The notes: generated by a model not told the origin, from the sequence alone. Positions 42,758 through 51,628 are shown, counted from the stretch's first letter. The stretch: DNA of 64,000 nucleotides from Fodinicurvata halophila (GCF_042651425.1 NZ_JBHSCW010000003.1:186001-250000), one strand, 5' to 3'. A program made the numbers and translations.

Positions 42758-44165
42758 AATTTCCAACAGTGCGACCTTCCGTTTCGCTCTGGCCTACGTG
42801 GCGCTCTTCGGGGTCTCGGTCCTGTTGCTGTTCGGTTTCATCTACTGGTCGACCATTACCCTTATCGAAGGCCAGGTTGCCCAGACCGTCGCAGCCGAGA
42901 TCACCGGCCTGGAGGAACGCTATCGCAACGAGGGAATCAGCGGTCTCGAGGAAGCCATCTCACAGCGCAGTGGCCGGGGCGGAGAGGCGGAGAGTGTCTA
43001 CCTGCTGACGGACAGCAACTACAATCCCGTGGCCGGCAATCTGAGAAATTGGCCGGAAACGGCCATCGCGGATGGCCGCTGGACGGTATTGCCCCTCTAT
43101 CATCGCGAGCGCGGGGATGAGCCGATCCTGGTCGGTGCCCGCAGCTTCCAACTGCCCAATGGCTATCGCCTGCTGGTCGGGCGTGACATGTCGGCGCGTG
43201 CCAGTTTTCAGCAGAACCTGCAGGAGGCCTTGGCCTGGGGACTGGGCGTCACCCTGGCGCTGGGGCTTGGGGGCGGCTGGATCTTCGGCCGCAACATCCT
43301 GCGCCGGGTCGATGCCGTGGCCGAAACCAGTCGACGCATCATGGACGGGGATCTCAGCCAGCGTGTTCCACGCGAAGGCGGTAATGACGAGTTCGATCGT
43401 CTGGCTGGCAACCTGAATCGCATGCTGGAGCGTATCGAGGCGCTGATGACCGGCATGCGGCTTGTTTCGGACAGCCTGGCCCATGACCTGCGAAGTCCCT
43501 TGACCCATCTCAAGGGGCGGATCGAGCTTACCCTGCTCGGGCCACCGGATGTGGAAAGCTATCGCCAGACCCTGGAACAGGCGCTTTCCGAGATCGACAC
43601 CATCCAGACCACGTTCAATGCGCTTCTGGCCATTGCCGAAGCGGAATCCGGGGTCAGCCGGACGCGTCTGGAAACCCTGGACCTGAGCGAGGTCTTGAGA
43701 GATGTGCAGGAACTCTACGAGCCTCTTGCCGAGGACAAGGGCCTGCGCTTGCGGGCAGACATAGAGACTCCGGTCTATGTGAGCGGTCATCGGCAACTGC
43801 TGGCCCAGGCATTCGCCAATCTGCTGGACAATGCGATCAAGTACAGCCCGCAGGATAGCCAGGTCCTTGTCTCCCTGACGCCTCAGCAGGAACAGGTGGA
43901 GGTTACGGTCGCCGACGAGGGAGAGGGTATTCCAGAAGCCGACCGCAAGCGGGTGCTCGAACGCTTCGTGCGTCTGGATACAGCGCGCAGTGAACCAGGC
44001 AGCGGGCTGGGGCTCAGTCTTGTGGCTGCCGTGGCTCGCCTTCATGAATCCGAACTTGCCCTGGAAGACAACAACCCTGGACTTAAAGTCCGTTGGGTTT
44101 TTCGAGAAGCAGAGAAGTCTTCTGAAGAAGAGGCGAGTTCCGATTCTAGTGCGAACGGAAAGTAG
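42744..44165 (+). CDS. Membrane sensor histidine kinase
   Basis: This 473-residue kinase is the partner of the preceding regulator. Helix one is at residues about 14-38, a periplasmic domain of about 125 residues follows, and helix two is at about 163-183; then comes a HAMP linker. The H-box is SLAHDLRSPLTHLKG with phospho-accepting His247. The ATPase domain has the N-box NLLDNAIKYSP, DEGEGIPEADR and GSGLGLSLVAAV. The GTG start at 42744 lies inside the regulator gene. It ends shortly before an hsp20 gene that has its own heat-shock promoter. Confidence 0.95.
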   Translation: MQILRISNSATFRFALAYVALFGVSVLLLFGFIYWSTITLIEGQVAQTVAAEITGLEERYRNEGISGLEEAISQRSGRGGEAESVYLLTDSNYNPVAGNLRNWPETAIADGRWTVLPLYHRERGDEPILVGARSFQLPNGYRLLVGRDMSARASFQQNLQEALAWGLGVTLALGLGGGWIFGRNILRRVDAVAETSRRIMDGDLSQRVPREGGNDEFDRLAGNLNRMLERIEALMTGMRLVSDSLAHDLRSPLTHLKGRIELTLLGPPDVESYRQTLEQALSEIDTIQTTFNALLAIAEAESGVSRTRLETLDLSEVLRDVQELYEPLAEDKGLRLRADIETPVYVSGHRQLLAQAFANLLDNAIKYSPQDSQVLVSLTPQQEQVEVTVADEGEGIPEADRKRVLERFVRLDTARSEPGSGLGLSLVAAVARLHESELALEDNNPGLKVRWVFREAEKSSEEEASSDSSANGK

Positions 44166-44202
44166 CCTGGGAATAGAGTTCCAGATTCAGGTGGTCTTTC
44201 CT

Positions 44203-44231
44203 CTTGAAGGTCCGCTTGCGAATTCCTATCT
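44203..44231 (+). promoter_or_regulatory. RpoH (sigma-32) type promoter for the second hsp20
   Basis: CTTGAA (44203-44208) and CCTATCT (44225-44231), with 18 bases between CTTG and CCTATCT, match the alphaproteobacterial heat-shock consensus CTTG-N17-18-CYTATnT almost fully. Transcription would begin near 44238, giving a 92-base leader. The spacing and the first ten bases (CTTGAAGGTC) are the same as in the promoter of the other hsp20. Confidence 0.8.
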
Positions 44232-44302
44232 CAAATTTTGTTGGGGAGTCGCCAGTAGGGGCTTCCCACAGTTCGTGACCCGCAAGGGGTACATTCCAAC
44301 AT

Positions 44303-44327
44303 CTGTATCGCTCAAAGGAGGATATAG
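44303..44327 (+). ncRNA. ROSE-like RNA thermometer hairpin over the hsp20 Shine-Dalgarno
   Basis: The leader folds into CTGTATC (44303-44309), a single unpaired G, CTC (44311-44313), loop AAAG, GAG (44318-44320) and GATATAG (44321-44327): ten pairs, one a G-U wobble, with one bulged G. The Shine-Dalgarno AAAGGAGG lies inside it, two bases before the ATG at 44330. GCTC-loop-GGAGGAT is very close to the final hairpin of known ROSE elements. A further hairpin is possible upstream (GGGGAGTC with GGCTTCCC, near 44242-44272). Confidence 0.75.
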
Positions 44328-44329
44328 TT

Positions 44330-44800
44330 ATGCGTAGCCTGGATTTTTCGCCGATGCTTCGAGCCACCGTCGGGTTCGACCGCATGATGGACCTGATGGA
44401 CAATGTCGCGCGTTATGAAGAGACGCCGAGCTATCCACCCTACAACATTGAAAAGCGCAGCGAGGACGATTACCGCATTTCCATGGCCGTGGCCGGGTTC
44501 TCGGAAGAGGACCTGAACATCACGGTTCAGGAGAATTCGCTGGTGATCGAGGGCAAGAAGGAAAAGGACAACGATGAGCAGGAAGGGACTTACCTGTATC
44601 GAGGCATCGCCGAGCGTGCCTTCCAGAGGTCCTTCCGTCTTGCGGACCATATCAAGGTCACCGGCGCGAACCTCGAGAACGGTCTGTTGCACATCGATCT
44701 TGTGCGCGAAATCCCCGAGGCAATGAAGCCGAGGACGATTCAGATCGACTCCTCGGACTCGGACAAGAGCCGCAAGACCATAGAAAGCAAGGCCGCCTGA
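44330..44800 (+). CDS. Small heat-shock protein Hsp20 (second copy)
   Basis: This 156-residue alpha-crystallin chaperone begins MRSLDFSPMLRATVGFDRMM, typical of IbpA-like proteins. The crystallin domain is at about residues 35-130 (MAVAGFSEEDLNITVQENSL; FLYRGIAER-type motif as YLYRGIAERAFQRSF), and the I-x-I-type anchor is IQID. It resembles the copy at 22456 but differs widely at the ends, so it is a paralog rather than a recent duplicate. The ATG at 44330 directly follows the thermometer hairpin. A terminator follows at 44827. Confidence 0.95.
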   Translation: MRSLDFSPMLRATVGFDRMMDLMDNVARYEETPSYPPYNIEKRSEDDYRISMAVAGFSEEDLNITVQENSLVIEGKKEKDNDEQEGTYLYRGIAERAFQRSFRLADHIKVTGANLENGLLHIDLVREIPEAMKPRTIQIDSSDSDKSRKTIESKAA

Positions 44801-44826
44801 CACCCAGGCGCAAGCGCGAGAAAGTG

Positions 44827-44861
44827 ACCGGGCAGAGAGGTATCTGCCCGGTCTTTTCTTT
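44827..44861 (+). terminator. Terminator of the second hsp20
   Basis: A perfect ten-base stem ACCGGGCAGA/TCTGCCCGGT (44827-44836, 44843-44852) with a six-base loop is followed by CTTTTCTTT. This is a textbook intrinsic terminator on +. Confidence 0.9.
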
Positions 44862-45101
44862 GGGGCGGTGGTGCTGCCTGCGCAAGAAAAACAACCAAAA
44901 ATTGATCCTTTAGCTTTCGTGATTTTATCTAAAGCTTAAAATTTCTCCGTAAAAACAGAGAGATTGCTTCTTCAGAAAAGATCATGCTAGCGTTAACCCT
45001 AGCTCACGTTCCTATTAGGCCGTGGAGATGATCGAAACACCCTTCTCAATTGGGTTCACGGTCTCAAGACGTGCAAAATCCAAAGAATGGGGAGCAATTC
45101 A
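44862..45101 (+). other. AT-rich leader region of the branched-chain importer operon
   Basis: This non-coding stretch is much richer in A and T than the genes around it. It holds an inverted repeat AGCTTT/AAAGCT near 44912-44936 and probably the promoter of the binding-protein gene, but no -35/-10 pair stands out. No small open frame with a Shine-Dalgarno was seen. Confidence 0.4.
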
Positions 45102-46439
45102 ATGACCAGCAAAGACAAGAAACTTGCGCGCAATCCCGCTTCAGGCGGTGTAACCCGCCGGCGTTTCATGGAAACAGCCAGCACAGTCGGGCTGGGAGCG
45201 GCAACAATTCTCGCGGCCCCCGGTCTTGCCCGGGCGCAGTCGGACTCCGGCCCAATCAAGGTCGGTGTCATGGGGCCCTTTACAGGGGCGGCCAGTCGGA
45301 CCGGCGAGGGAATCCAGAACGGAGCCATGATGGCCGTTGAGGATGCCCGTGAAGACGGTTTGCTGCCTGTCACCGTAGATGGCCAGGAGCGCGATATCGA
45401 GATCGTCTGGGTGGACAGTGAATCCAATCCGGAGCGTGCCGTCCGGGCTGTCGAGAATGCGGTCAGCCGTGAAGGCGTGGAGTTCATGGTTTCCGGTTGG
45501 CATTCCTCGGTTGCCATGGCGGTCTCGGAGGCCGAAGCCGGCATGGGGATCGTGCATATTGGACACGGCGGGGAATCCCAGTATATCTGCGAGAAGATCA
45601 ACGAGGATCCTTCGAACTACAGGCACTGGTTCAAGGGCTGGTCTTCTCCGCCCATCTTTGCCGGACTCTACGGCGAACCACTGCAGCACTTCATGAATGA
45701 AGGCCTGTGGGAACCGGCGAACATGAAGGCGGCCGTCGTGGTGGAGGACACCGACTATGGCCGTGGCTGGGGCGATGCCCTGGTCAAGTCACTGGAGAAT
45801 ATCGGCTTCGACGTTCTGCCCTATGACGTGATCCCCCTGGACGAGACGGAGTTCTCCTCCATTCTCACGAAGTATCGCGCCCAGGGCGTCTCGGTGGTTG
45901 GCATGACCGTTACGGGTAATGTCAGTGCATCGAACTTCGTCAAGCAGTTCCGAAATCAGCAGATTCCTGCGCTGCTGATCGGTCATGGCCTGACCTGGTT
46001 CAGTGAATGGCATGAACTGACTGGCGAGGCTTCGGACTACGTGGTGACCATGGATTCTCCACGTGTCATCGCTCCCTATCAGCAGGAATGGATCGAGCGC
46101 TATCGCGAGAAGTACGACGAGGATCCGTCTCTGGCACCGGCAGGTCAGCAGGGCTATGACTACATGACTGCTGGCCTAAAGGTCCTTCAGGATGCCGGCA
46201 CGCTGGATTTCGATGCGCTGGTTGAAAGCGCCCGTGAACTTGACCACCAGGGTGTATGGCAGCGCATCAACTTTGCCGAGGAGGCGGGCGAGAATGCACT
46301 CTGCCCAGGCGAAGTCCAGGTGGGCGGCTTCGAGGAAGGCTTCTTCTTCCCGCTTGTCCAGTTGAAGGACGGAGAGGCCAAGATTCTCTGGCCGCTTAAA
46401 CACGCCGAGGGCGAATTCGAGGCGCCGCCCTGGCTCTGA
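45102..46439 (+). CDS. ABC importer substrate-binding protein, branched-chain amino acid (HAAT) type
   Basis: This 445-residue periplasmic binding protein is of the LivJ/LivK-like family. The N-terminus carries a twin-arginine signal, RRRFMETASTVGLGAATILA, so it is probably exported folded through Tat. The mature protein begins near PIKVGVMGPFTGAASRTGEG, the usual first strand. I chose the ATG at 45102 because GGGGAG lies seven bases upstream; an ATG at 45087 would put that motif inside the gene. Ligands of this family include amino acids, amides and urea; the exact one is unclear. A hairpin follows. Confidence 0.92.
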   Translation: MTSKDKKLARNPASGGVTRRRFMETASTVGLGAATILAAPGLARAQSDSGPIKVGVMGPFTGAASRTGEGIQNGAMMAVEDAREDGLLPVTVDGQERDIEIVWVDSESNPERAVRAVENAVSREGVEFMVSGWHSSVAMAVSEAEAGMGIVHIGHGGESQYICEKINEDPSNYRHWFKGWSSPPIFAGLYGEPLQHFMNEGLWEPANMKAAVVVEDTDYGRGWGDALVKSLENIGFDVLPYDVIPLDETEFSSILTKYRAQGVSVVGMTVTGNVSASNFVKQFRNQQIPALLIGHGLTWFSEWHELTGEASDYVVTMDSPRVIAPYQQEWIERYREKYDEDPSLAPAGQQGYDYMTAGLKVLQDAGTLDFDALVESARELDHQGVWQRINFAEEAGENALCPGEVQVGGFEEGFFFPLVQLKDGEAKILWPLKHAEGEFEAPPWL

Positions 46440-46454
46440 TCCGCAGAAATTTCC

Positions 46455-46490
46455 GGAGAAGGCGGACCGAAGTCCGCCTTCTCCTCCTTT
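46455..46490 (+). terminator. Hairpin between the binding-protein gene and livG
   Basis: Thirteen perfect base pairs (46455-46467 with 46472-46484), loop CGAA, then TCCTTT. As in the Dpp-type operon, it should lower expression of the downstream ATPase and permease genes relative to the binding protein. Confidence 0.8.
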
Positions 46491-46538
46491 CATGTCATTG
46501 CAACCTTATTTCTGAGACAGCAAGGAAAGCTGAAGCGT

Positions 46539-47249
46539 ATGAGTCTGCTCGAAGTTCGAGGGCTTAAGAAGCAATTCGATGGCCTCGTCGTCCTGGACGG
46601 TGTGGATGTCGATGTCGAGGAAGGCGATATCCAGGGAATCATGGGTCCGAATGGCGCCGGGAAATCGACGCTTTTCAACGTGATCAACGGAATCTACACG
46701 GCGGATGGCGGGTCTGTTCGGTTCCGCGGCCAGGAGATTGCCAACAAGCCGGTGCATCGCATCGCTACTATGGGAATCGGTCGAACCTTTCAAGTCGCTC
46801 GGGTCTTCGATGAAATGACCGTGCTGCAGAACATGCTGGTGCCGACCGTGCCGCTGTCCATGAGCCGTCCGGAAGCCCTCCGTCGTGCGGAAGAACTGCT
46901 GGAAATGGCCACGCTCGACGGCGTGAAGGCCAATCCTGCGGTCGAGATCTCCGGCGGCCAGAAGAAGCTTCTGGAATTCATGCGGACGATGATGACCGAT
47001 CCCACCCTGATCCTGCTTGACGAGCCCTTCAATGGAATCAACCCGGCTCTGATTGAGGTCCTGATCGGAATCGTGCGCAAGCTCAATAATCAAGGAAAGA
47101 CCTTCCTGCTGATAAGTCACGAGATGCCGCACGTGAGTGAACTCTGCAATACGGTTGCGGTCTTGGCCGCAGGCGGGAATGTTGCTCGCGGCTCCCCCTC
47201 GGAAGTGCGCGAGAATCCAACCGTGATCGAAGCCTACTTGGGGCAGTAG
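46539..47249 (+). CDS. livG: Branched-chain-type ABC importer ATPase LivG
   Basis: This is one of two ATPases of the importer, 236 residues. Walker A is GPNGAGKSTL, the ABC signature is ISGGQKKLLEF (degenerate, as usual in LivG) and Walker B is LILLDEPFNGINP. The N-terminal LLEVRGLKKQFDGLVVLDGV is typical of the family. It begins 99 bases after the binding-protein gene, behind a hairpin, with AAGGAAAG upstream of the ATG. livF starts two bases after its stop. Confidence 0.93.
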   Translation: MSLLEVRGLKKQFDGLVVLDGVDVDVEEGDIQGIMGPNGAGKSTLFNVINGIYTADGGSVRFRGQEIANKPVHRIATMGIGRTFQVARVFDEMTVLQNMLVPTVPLSMSRPEALRRAEELLEMATLDGVKANPAVEISGGQKKLLEFMRTMMTDPTLILLDEPFNGINPALIEVLIGIVRKLNNQGKTFLLISHEMPHVSELCNTVAVLAAGGNVARGSPSEVRENPTVIEAYLGQ

Positions 47250-47251
47250 CA

Positions 47252-47959
47252 ATGGGCCTGGAAGTTTCTGATGTCGTAGCGGGTTACACGCGGGAAGTTC
47301 CCATTCTCAACGGTCTGAACCTGACTGCGGAAGATGGCCGCGTCACCGTGATCATCGGTCCGAACGGGGCTGGAAAATCCACTCTTCTGAAAACCATATA
47401 CGGCTACCTCAAGCCTGAGCGCGGCAGCATAAGTCATGACGGGGAATCGATTCTTGGCTATGCCCCCAAGGACATGCTGCGCAAGGGGATTGCCTATCTG
47501 ATCCAGGGACACAGCGTTTTTCCGCGCATGCTTGTGGAAGAGAACCTGGAGCTGGGTGGCTGGATCCTGGGCTCGGAAAGGGAGCGCCGTGAGGCCCTTG
47601 AGCGTGTCTATGAACGCTATCCCCGTCTCAAGGAAAAGCGGCGACTGCCGGCAGGCATCCTCTCGGGGGGCGAGCAGCGCATACTCGAGATTGCGCGTTT
47701 GACCATGACCGGTCCGCGTACCTTGTTGCTGGATGAGCCCTCGGTGGGCTTGATGCCCAAATTGGTCACCGAGGTCTATGAGGAGATATCCAAACTCAAG
47801 GAAGAGAAATACACCATCCTGATCGTCGATCAGAACGTGAAGAAGTCCATTTCCATCGCGGATTATGTCTACGCCCTGGCACTTGGCGAGAACCGCCACG
47901 AAGGCACAAAGGAGGAGTTCGCTGAGCGGCTGGATGAAATTGTGAAGGAGTGGATCTAA
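47252..47959 (+). CDS. livF: Branched-chain-type ABC importer ATPase LivF
   Basis: This is the second ATPase, 235 residues. Walker A GPNGAGKSTLL, signature LSGGEQRIL and Walker B LLLDEPSVGLMP are present, and the QGHSVFPRMLVEENLELG stretch is close to the LivF hallmark. Its TAA shares a base with the ATG of livH (TAATG), so the genes are translationally coupled. Confidence 0.93.
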   Translation: MGLEVSDVVAGYTREVPILNGLNLTAEDGRVTVIIGPNGAGKSTLLKTIYGYLKPERGSISHDGESILGYAPKDMLRKGIAYLIQGHSVFPRMLVEENLELGGWILGSERERREALERVYERYPRLKEKRRLPAGILSGGEQRILEIARLTMTGPRTLLLDEPSVGLMPKLVTEVYEEISKLKEEKYTILIVDQNVKKSISIADYVYALALGENRHEGTKEEFAERLDEIVKEWI

Positions 47960-48867
47960 TGGATTTCAGCCTTTTACTCGATCCGGGTATCCTGGCCCAG
48001 GTCCTTGCCCAAGGATTTGTGCGTGGCTCAATGTATGCGCTGATGGCTGCCGGCCTCTCCCTGATCTTCGGGATCATGGGCGTGAAGAACTTCTCTCACG
48101 GTGAGCTGTTCATGCTCGGTGCCTATGTGATGTTCTTCGTGACGGCAGTTCTGGGGTTGCCCTGGCCCATGGGGGTGGCCGCGGCGGCTGTTGTGCTGTT
48201 CGGGGTTGGTGTCCTGATCGAACGCAGTCTTATCGCCACTCTACGCAAGCGTGCGGGGCGTGACTGGCTGCTGGATGCCTTCGTTCTGACCATCGGCATG
48301 CTCGTCGTGATGCAGAACCTAGCTCTAGCCGTTTTCGGAACGGAACGCCGTGGGGTTGCCGGATTGGTGGAGGGGACTTTCGTCTATGGTCCCATCATCA
48401 TAACCTATGAACGAATGATGATCGTGGCCGTGGCCGTCCTGGTCGGCTTGGCTCTTTGGTCCTTCATACGCTACAGCGATCTGGGCAAGGCCATTCGCGC
48501 GACATCCCAGGATCCCGGTGCGGCCCAGACCCTCGGGATCGATATCCAACGTATCTATACCTATACCTTTGGCATCGGTGCTGGCCTGGCCGGTCTGGCC
48601 GGCGGCTTGCTGATCTCTCTTTTCCCGGCTCATCCGACGGTTGGTTTCTATCCAGTCATCAAGTCGATCGCCTGTGTCATTCTCGGCGGATTAGGCAATA
48701 TCTCAGGGGCCATCATTGCAGCCATGCTGCTTGGCATCATCGAAGCCTATTCATCCTTCTTCATGACGGGCGGCTGGCAGAACGTGATGACTGCGGTTCT
48801 GGTCATCGTAATCCTGATCATCCGGCCCAGTGGACTGTTCTCTTCAAGCAAGGTGGAAAGAGCATGA
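47959..48867 (+). CDS. livH: Branched-chain-type ABC importer permease LivH
   Basis: This inner-membrane permease has 302 residues and about eight hydrophobic segments. GFVRGSMYALMAAGLSLIFG with the following NFSHGELFMLGAY is the LivH hallmark, and the cytoplasmic loop GKAIRATSQDPGAAQTLGID contacts the ATPases. The ATG at 47959, with GAAGGAG nine bases upstream, is preferred to a GTG three codons earlier. It overlaps livM by ATGA. Confidence 0.94.
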   Translation: MDFSLLLDPGILAQVLAQGFVRGSMYALMAAGLSLIFGIMGVKNFSHGELFMLGAYVMFFVTAVLGLPWPMGVAAAAVVLFGVGVLIERSLIATLRKRAGRDWLLDAFVLTIGMLVVMQNLALAVFGTERRGVAGLVEGTFVYGPIIITYERMMIVAVAVLVGLALWSFIRYSDLGKAIRATSQDPGAAQTLGIDIQRIYTYTFGIGAGLAGLAGGLLISLFPAHPTVGFYPVIKSIACVILGGLGNISGAIIAAMLLGIIEAYSSFFMTGGWQNVMTAVLVIVILIIRPSGLFSSSKVERA

Positions 48868-49844
48868 CCAACGCGAATGTCTTGGCGGCAAGTCTGAACA
48901 TCTGGCACAGCAAGACAGCGCGCGTCCTCAAGATTGCGGTCCTGGTCGTCCTGCTGCTCTTCGTTCCGTCGCTGATTGACAACGACTACATCACCCGCAT
49001 CTTCATTTCCGCGGTCATGATGGGGCTGATGGCGGCGATCTTCGATCTGATGATCGGCTATGCGGGACTCATCAACTTCGGGTACGCGGGGTTTATCGCG
49101 GTCGGTGCCTATACCTCTGCCCTGGGAACCTTCAATTATGGCATTTCCCCTTGGGTGGGGCTGCTTACAGGTGGTCTCCTGACCGCCTTCATGGGTTTTC
49201 TGGTGGGGATCATTACCCTGCGTCTGCGGGGGCTCTACATCGCTTTGATGACCTTTTTCGTCGGCGAGGCGATCCGGTTCACGATCTCAAACACACCGGA
49301 TTATACACGCGGCATGCTAGGACTGTCCGTTCCGCCTTACCCGGATATCCTGGGCCTCGATTTCAGTCGCGCGGAACTGTTGAATTACTATTATCTGCTT
49401 CTGATCCTCGGCACCATCATCATGGGACTGATGTGGTGGCTGGTTAAGTCGCGTTTCGGCCTTGCGTTCCAAGCCTTGCGCGAAGACCAGCTAGCAAGCC
49501 AGAGCATGGGGCTCAATACAACGAAGTACAAGATATACAACTTCACGATCGCCAGCTTCTTTGCTGGTATCATGGGGTCGTTCTATGCCCATTACATCAG
49601 TATCCTCTCGCCAACAGCCGAGGAATTTGGTGTCTATCGTACTGTAGAGATCCTGACGATCGCTTATGTCGGGGGTCGAGGAACGCTGTGGGGGTCACTC
49701 TTTGCCGGTTTCCTGCTGATCGGCTTCCAGGAATACTTCCGCGGGCTGGGGCCGTGGCGCCTGGTGATCTTCGGCTGCCTGCTGATTTTCGTCATGCTGT
49801 TTGCGAGAAAAGGACTTTCCGGACTCAAGCGGTATGTTTGGTAA
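48864..49844 (+). CDS. livM: Branched-chain-type ABC importer permease LivM
   Basis: This second permease has 326 residues and about nine hydrophobic segments. The conserved DLMIGYAGLINFGYAGFIAV and LRGLYIALMTFFVGEAIRF stretches identify LivM, and the ATPase-contact loop is around ALREDQLASQSMGLNTTKYK. The start at 48864 overlaps the livH stop; the long open frame upstream is the +1 shadow of livH. A perfect 17-base hairpin follows three bases after the stop. Confidence 0.94.
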   Translation: MTNANVLAASLNIWHSKTARVLKIAVLVVLLLFVPSLIDNDYITRIFISAVMMGLMAAIFDLMIGYAGLINFGYAGFIAVGAYTSALGTFNYGISPWVGLLTGGLLTAFMGFLVGIITLRLRGLYIALMTFFVGEAIRFTISNTPDYTRGMLGLSVPPYPDILGLDFSRAELLNYYYLLLILGTIIMGLMWWLVKSRFGLAFQALREDQLASQSMGLNTTKYKIYNFTIASFFAGIMGSFYAHYISILSPTAEEFGVYRTVEILTIAYVGGRGTLWGSLFAGFLLIGFQEYFRGLGPWRLVIFGCLLIFVMLFARKGLSGLKRYVW

Positions 49845-49846
49845 TG

Positions 49847-49883
49847 GAAACAGCCGGCTGGATCTTCCAGCCGGCTGTTTCCC
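49847..49883 (+). terminator. Perfect 17-base hairpin after livM
   Basis: The arms 49847-49863 and 49867-49883 are fully complementary around a TCT loop. No T-run follows; the Ts are inside the 3' arm. It may terminate with help from a factor, or protect the 3' end of the liv transcript. Confidence 0.65.
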
Positions 49884-50017
49884 CATGTGCGCACTATTGG
49901 GATAACGAGATAAAAGGGTGTTTCTCCGCTTACGGAATGGTAACTCTTAAAGACCAAGAATGGTATCGGAACGGCGGAGACAGCCGCCGCAGTCAGTGAG
50001 AGGCGGGAATATCCAGC

Positions 50018-51244
50018 ATGCTTTATCGGCTATATGAGTTTCAGCACGCAGCTTTGATGCCCTGGCGGTTGGCCGGGGATTTTACGCGCGGGCTGTTGAG
50101 CAATCCCTTCTTTCCCGCTTCCTATACCCATCTTGGCAAGTCGGTCGCAGCCGGCCTCGAGATCTTTGATGACGCCGTGCGCCAGAGACCGCGCCCCGAC
50201 TGGCGTATAGACAGCGTCAAAGTGGACGGACAGCGGCAAAAGGTGCACCGGGATTGCATTCTCGAACGGCCTTTCTGCCATCTGCAACGCTTCCACCGGG
50301 ATAGCCCGGATGCCGCAAAGGACCCGAAGGTCCTCCTGGTGGCCCCGCTGTCCGGACACTATGCCACGCTGCTGCGCGGGACGATCCAGGCACTGGTGGC
50401 CGACCATGATGTCTATGTAACCGATTGGCGGGATGCGCGGGAAATCCCTTGTGACGAGGGGGAATTCGGTTTCGACGAATATCTCGACGAATTGATGAGC
50501 TTCATGCGGTATCTGGGCCGCGATTGTCATGTGATTGCTGTGTGTCAGCCGGCACCACTGGTGCTGGCTGCCGTATCCCTGCTTGCGGCTCAGGACGATC
50601 CCGCCCAACCAAGGACGATGACCCTCATGGGCGGGCCGGTCGATACGAGGGCCGAGCCGACGCAGGTGACACGCTTTGCCGAATCCAAGCCGCTGTCATG
50701 GTTCGAGCGGACGCTGATAACCGAAGTGCCCTCGTACTATGACGGGGCAGGGCGGATGGTCTATCCTGGCTTCATGCAGCTGAGCGGGTTCATCTCGATG
50801 AATCCGTCCCGGCACTTCGATGCTCATCTACGCATGTTCCGGCATCTCGTGCGCGGCGACGGAGACTCGGCAGCAGCACATCGGGCGTTTTATGACGAAT
50901 ACCAGGCCGTGATGGACACGCCCGCCAAATACTATCTCGAGACGGTTGACCGGATCTTCCAGAGGCACCTGCTGCCCAAGGGCGAACTGGAATGGCGTGA
51001 CCACCAGGTGAATCCGGCGAGCATCCGCAGCACGGCACTGCTTACGGTCGAGGGCGAACTGGATGACATATCCGCCCCGGGCCAGACACTGGCGGCGCAC
51101 GACCTCTGCAGCAACCTGCCCCGCGTGATGCAGGAAACCTACATGCAGATGGGGGTCGGGCACTACGGCATCTTCAATGGCCGGCGCTGGCGCGAGCAGA
51201 TCAAGCCCCGGATTGCCGATTTCATTCGCCGGCATTCCGCCTGA
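50018..51244 (+). CDS. phaZ: Intracellular polyhydroxybutyrate depolymerase
   Basis: PhaZ breaks down stored PHB granules in the cytoplasm. It has 408 residues, the usual length for the intracellular class. MLYRLYEFQHAALMPWRLAG at the N-terminus is diagnostic. The nucleophile of this class is a cysteine, seen here as Cys176 in VIAVCQPAPLVLAA, and the C-terminal histidine is in GVGHYGIFNGRRWRE. It is a single gene between the liv operon and the minus-strand queuosine operon. No phaC or phaP is in view. Confidence 0.94.
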   Translation: MLYRLYEFQHAALMPWRLAGDFTRGLLSNPFFPASYTHLGKSVAAGLEIFDDAVRQRPRPDWRIDSVKVDGQRQKVHRDCILERPFCHLQRFHRDSPDAAKDPKVLLVAPLSGHYATLLRGTIQALVADHDVYVTDWRDAREIPCDEGEFGFDEYLDELMSFMRYLGRDCHVIAVCQPAPLVLAAVSLLAAQDDPAQPRTMTLMGGPVDTRAEPTQVTRFAESKPLSWFERTLITEVPSYYDGAGRMVYPGFMQLSGFISMNPSRHFDAHLRMFRHLVRGDGDSAAAHRAFYDEYQAVMDTPAKYYLETVDRIFQRHLLPKGELEWRDHQVNPASIRSTALLTVEGELDDISAPGQTLAAHDLCSNLPRVMQETYMQMGVGHYGIFNGRRWREQIKPRIADFIRRHSA

Positions 51245-51283
51245 CAGGGGCGCGAGTCCTTCTGTGCGAAGGGAGTAACGGTC

Positions 51284-51628
51284 TCATGCAAAGGGATTCG
51301 CGCCCTGCGGGTCCTCCACTTCGATGATCCAGCTGTCGGGATCTCGCTGGACAGCCCGCTCCAGATAGCTTTCCGCGTCCTCTTCGGACAGCTTTTCCCC
51401 GCGCGGCACGGAAACCCACGTCAGCCGGTTGTCGAGATCCCGCTGACGGGTGAGCACCCAGGCATGACCGTCGAGCAGGGATATCTTGAGATAAACCAGC
51501 CCGTCCATGGCTTCACCGCGCCGACGCAGCATGGCCGGGATGCCTTGCTGGTTGCTCTGGCGAACGCCGGCCATCACCCAGATGTGGGTCGGAATGCGTG
51601 CCTCCTCGTTCACGAAAGACGACTCCAT
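51284..51628 (-). CDS. DUF1491 family protein
   Basis: This small soluble protein of 114 residues belongs to DUF1491, an alphaproteobacterial family of unknown function. Recognisable: LRRRGEAMDGLVYLKISLLD and LTWVSVPRGEKLSEEDAESY. The ATG at 51628 overlaps the end of queG by 19 bases; a GTG at 51613 is an alternative start. It is the last gene of the minus-strand operon, and a link to queuosine is not established. Confidence 0.87.
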   Translation of the reverse strand: MESSFVNEEARIPTHIWVMAGVRQSNQQGIPAMLRRRGEAMDGLVYLKISLLDGHAWVLTRQRDLDNRLTWVSVPRGEKLSEEDAESYLERAVQRDPDSWIIEVEDPQGANPFA

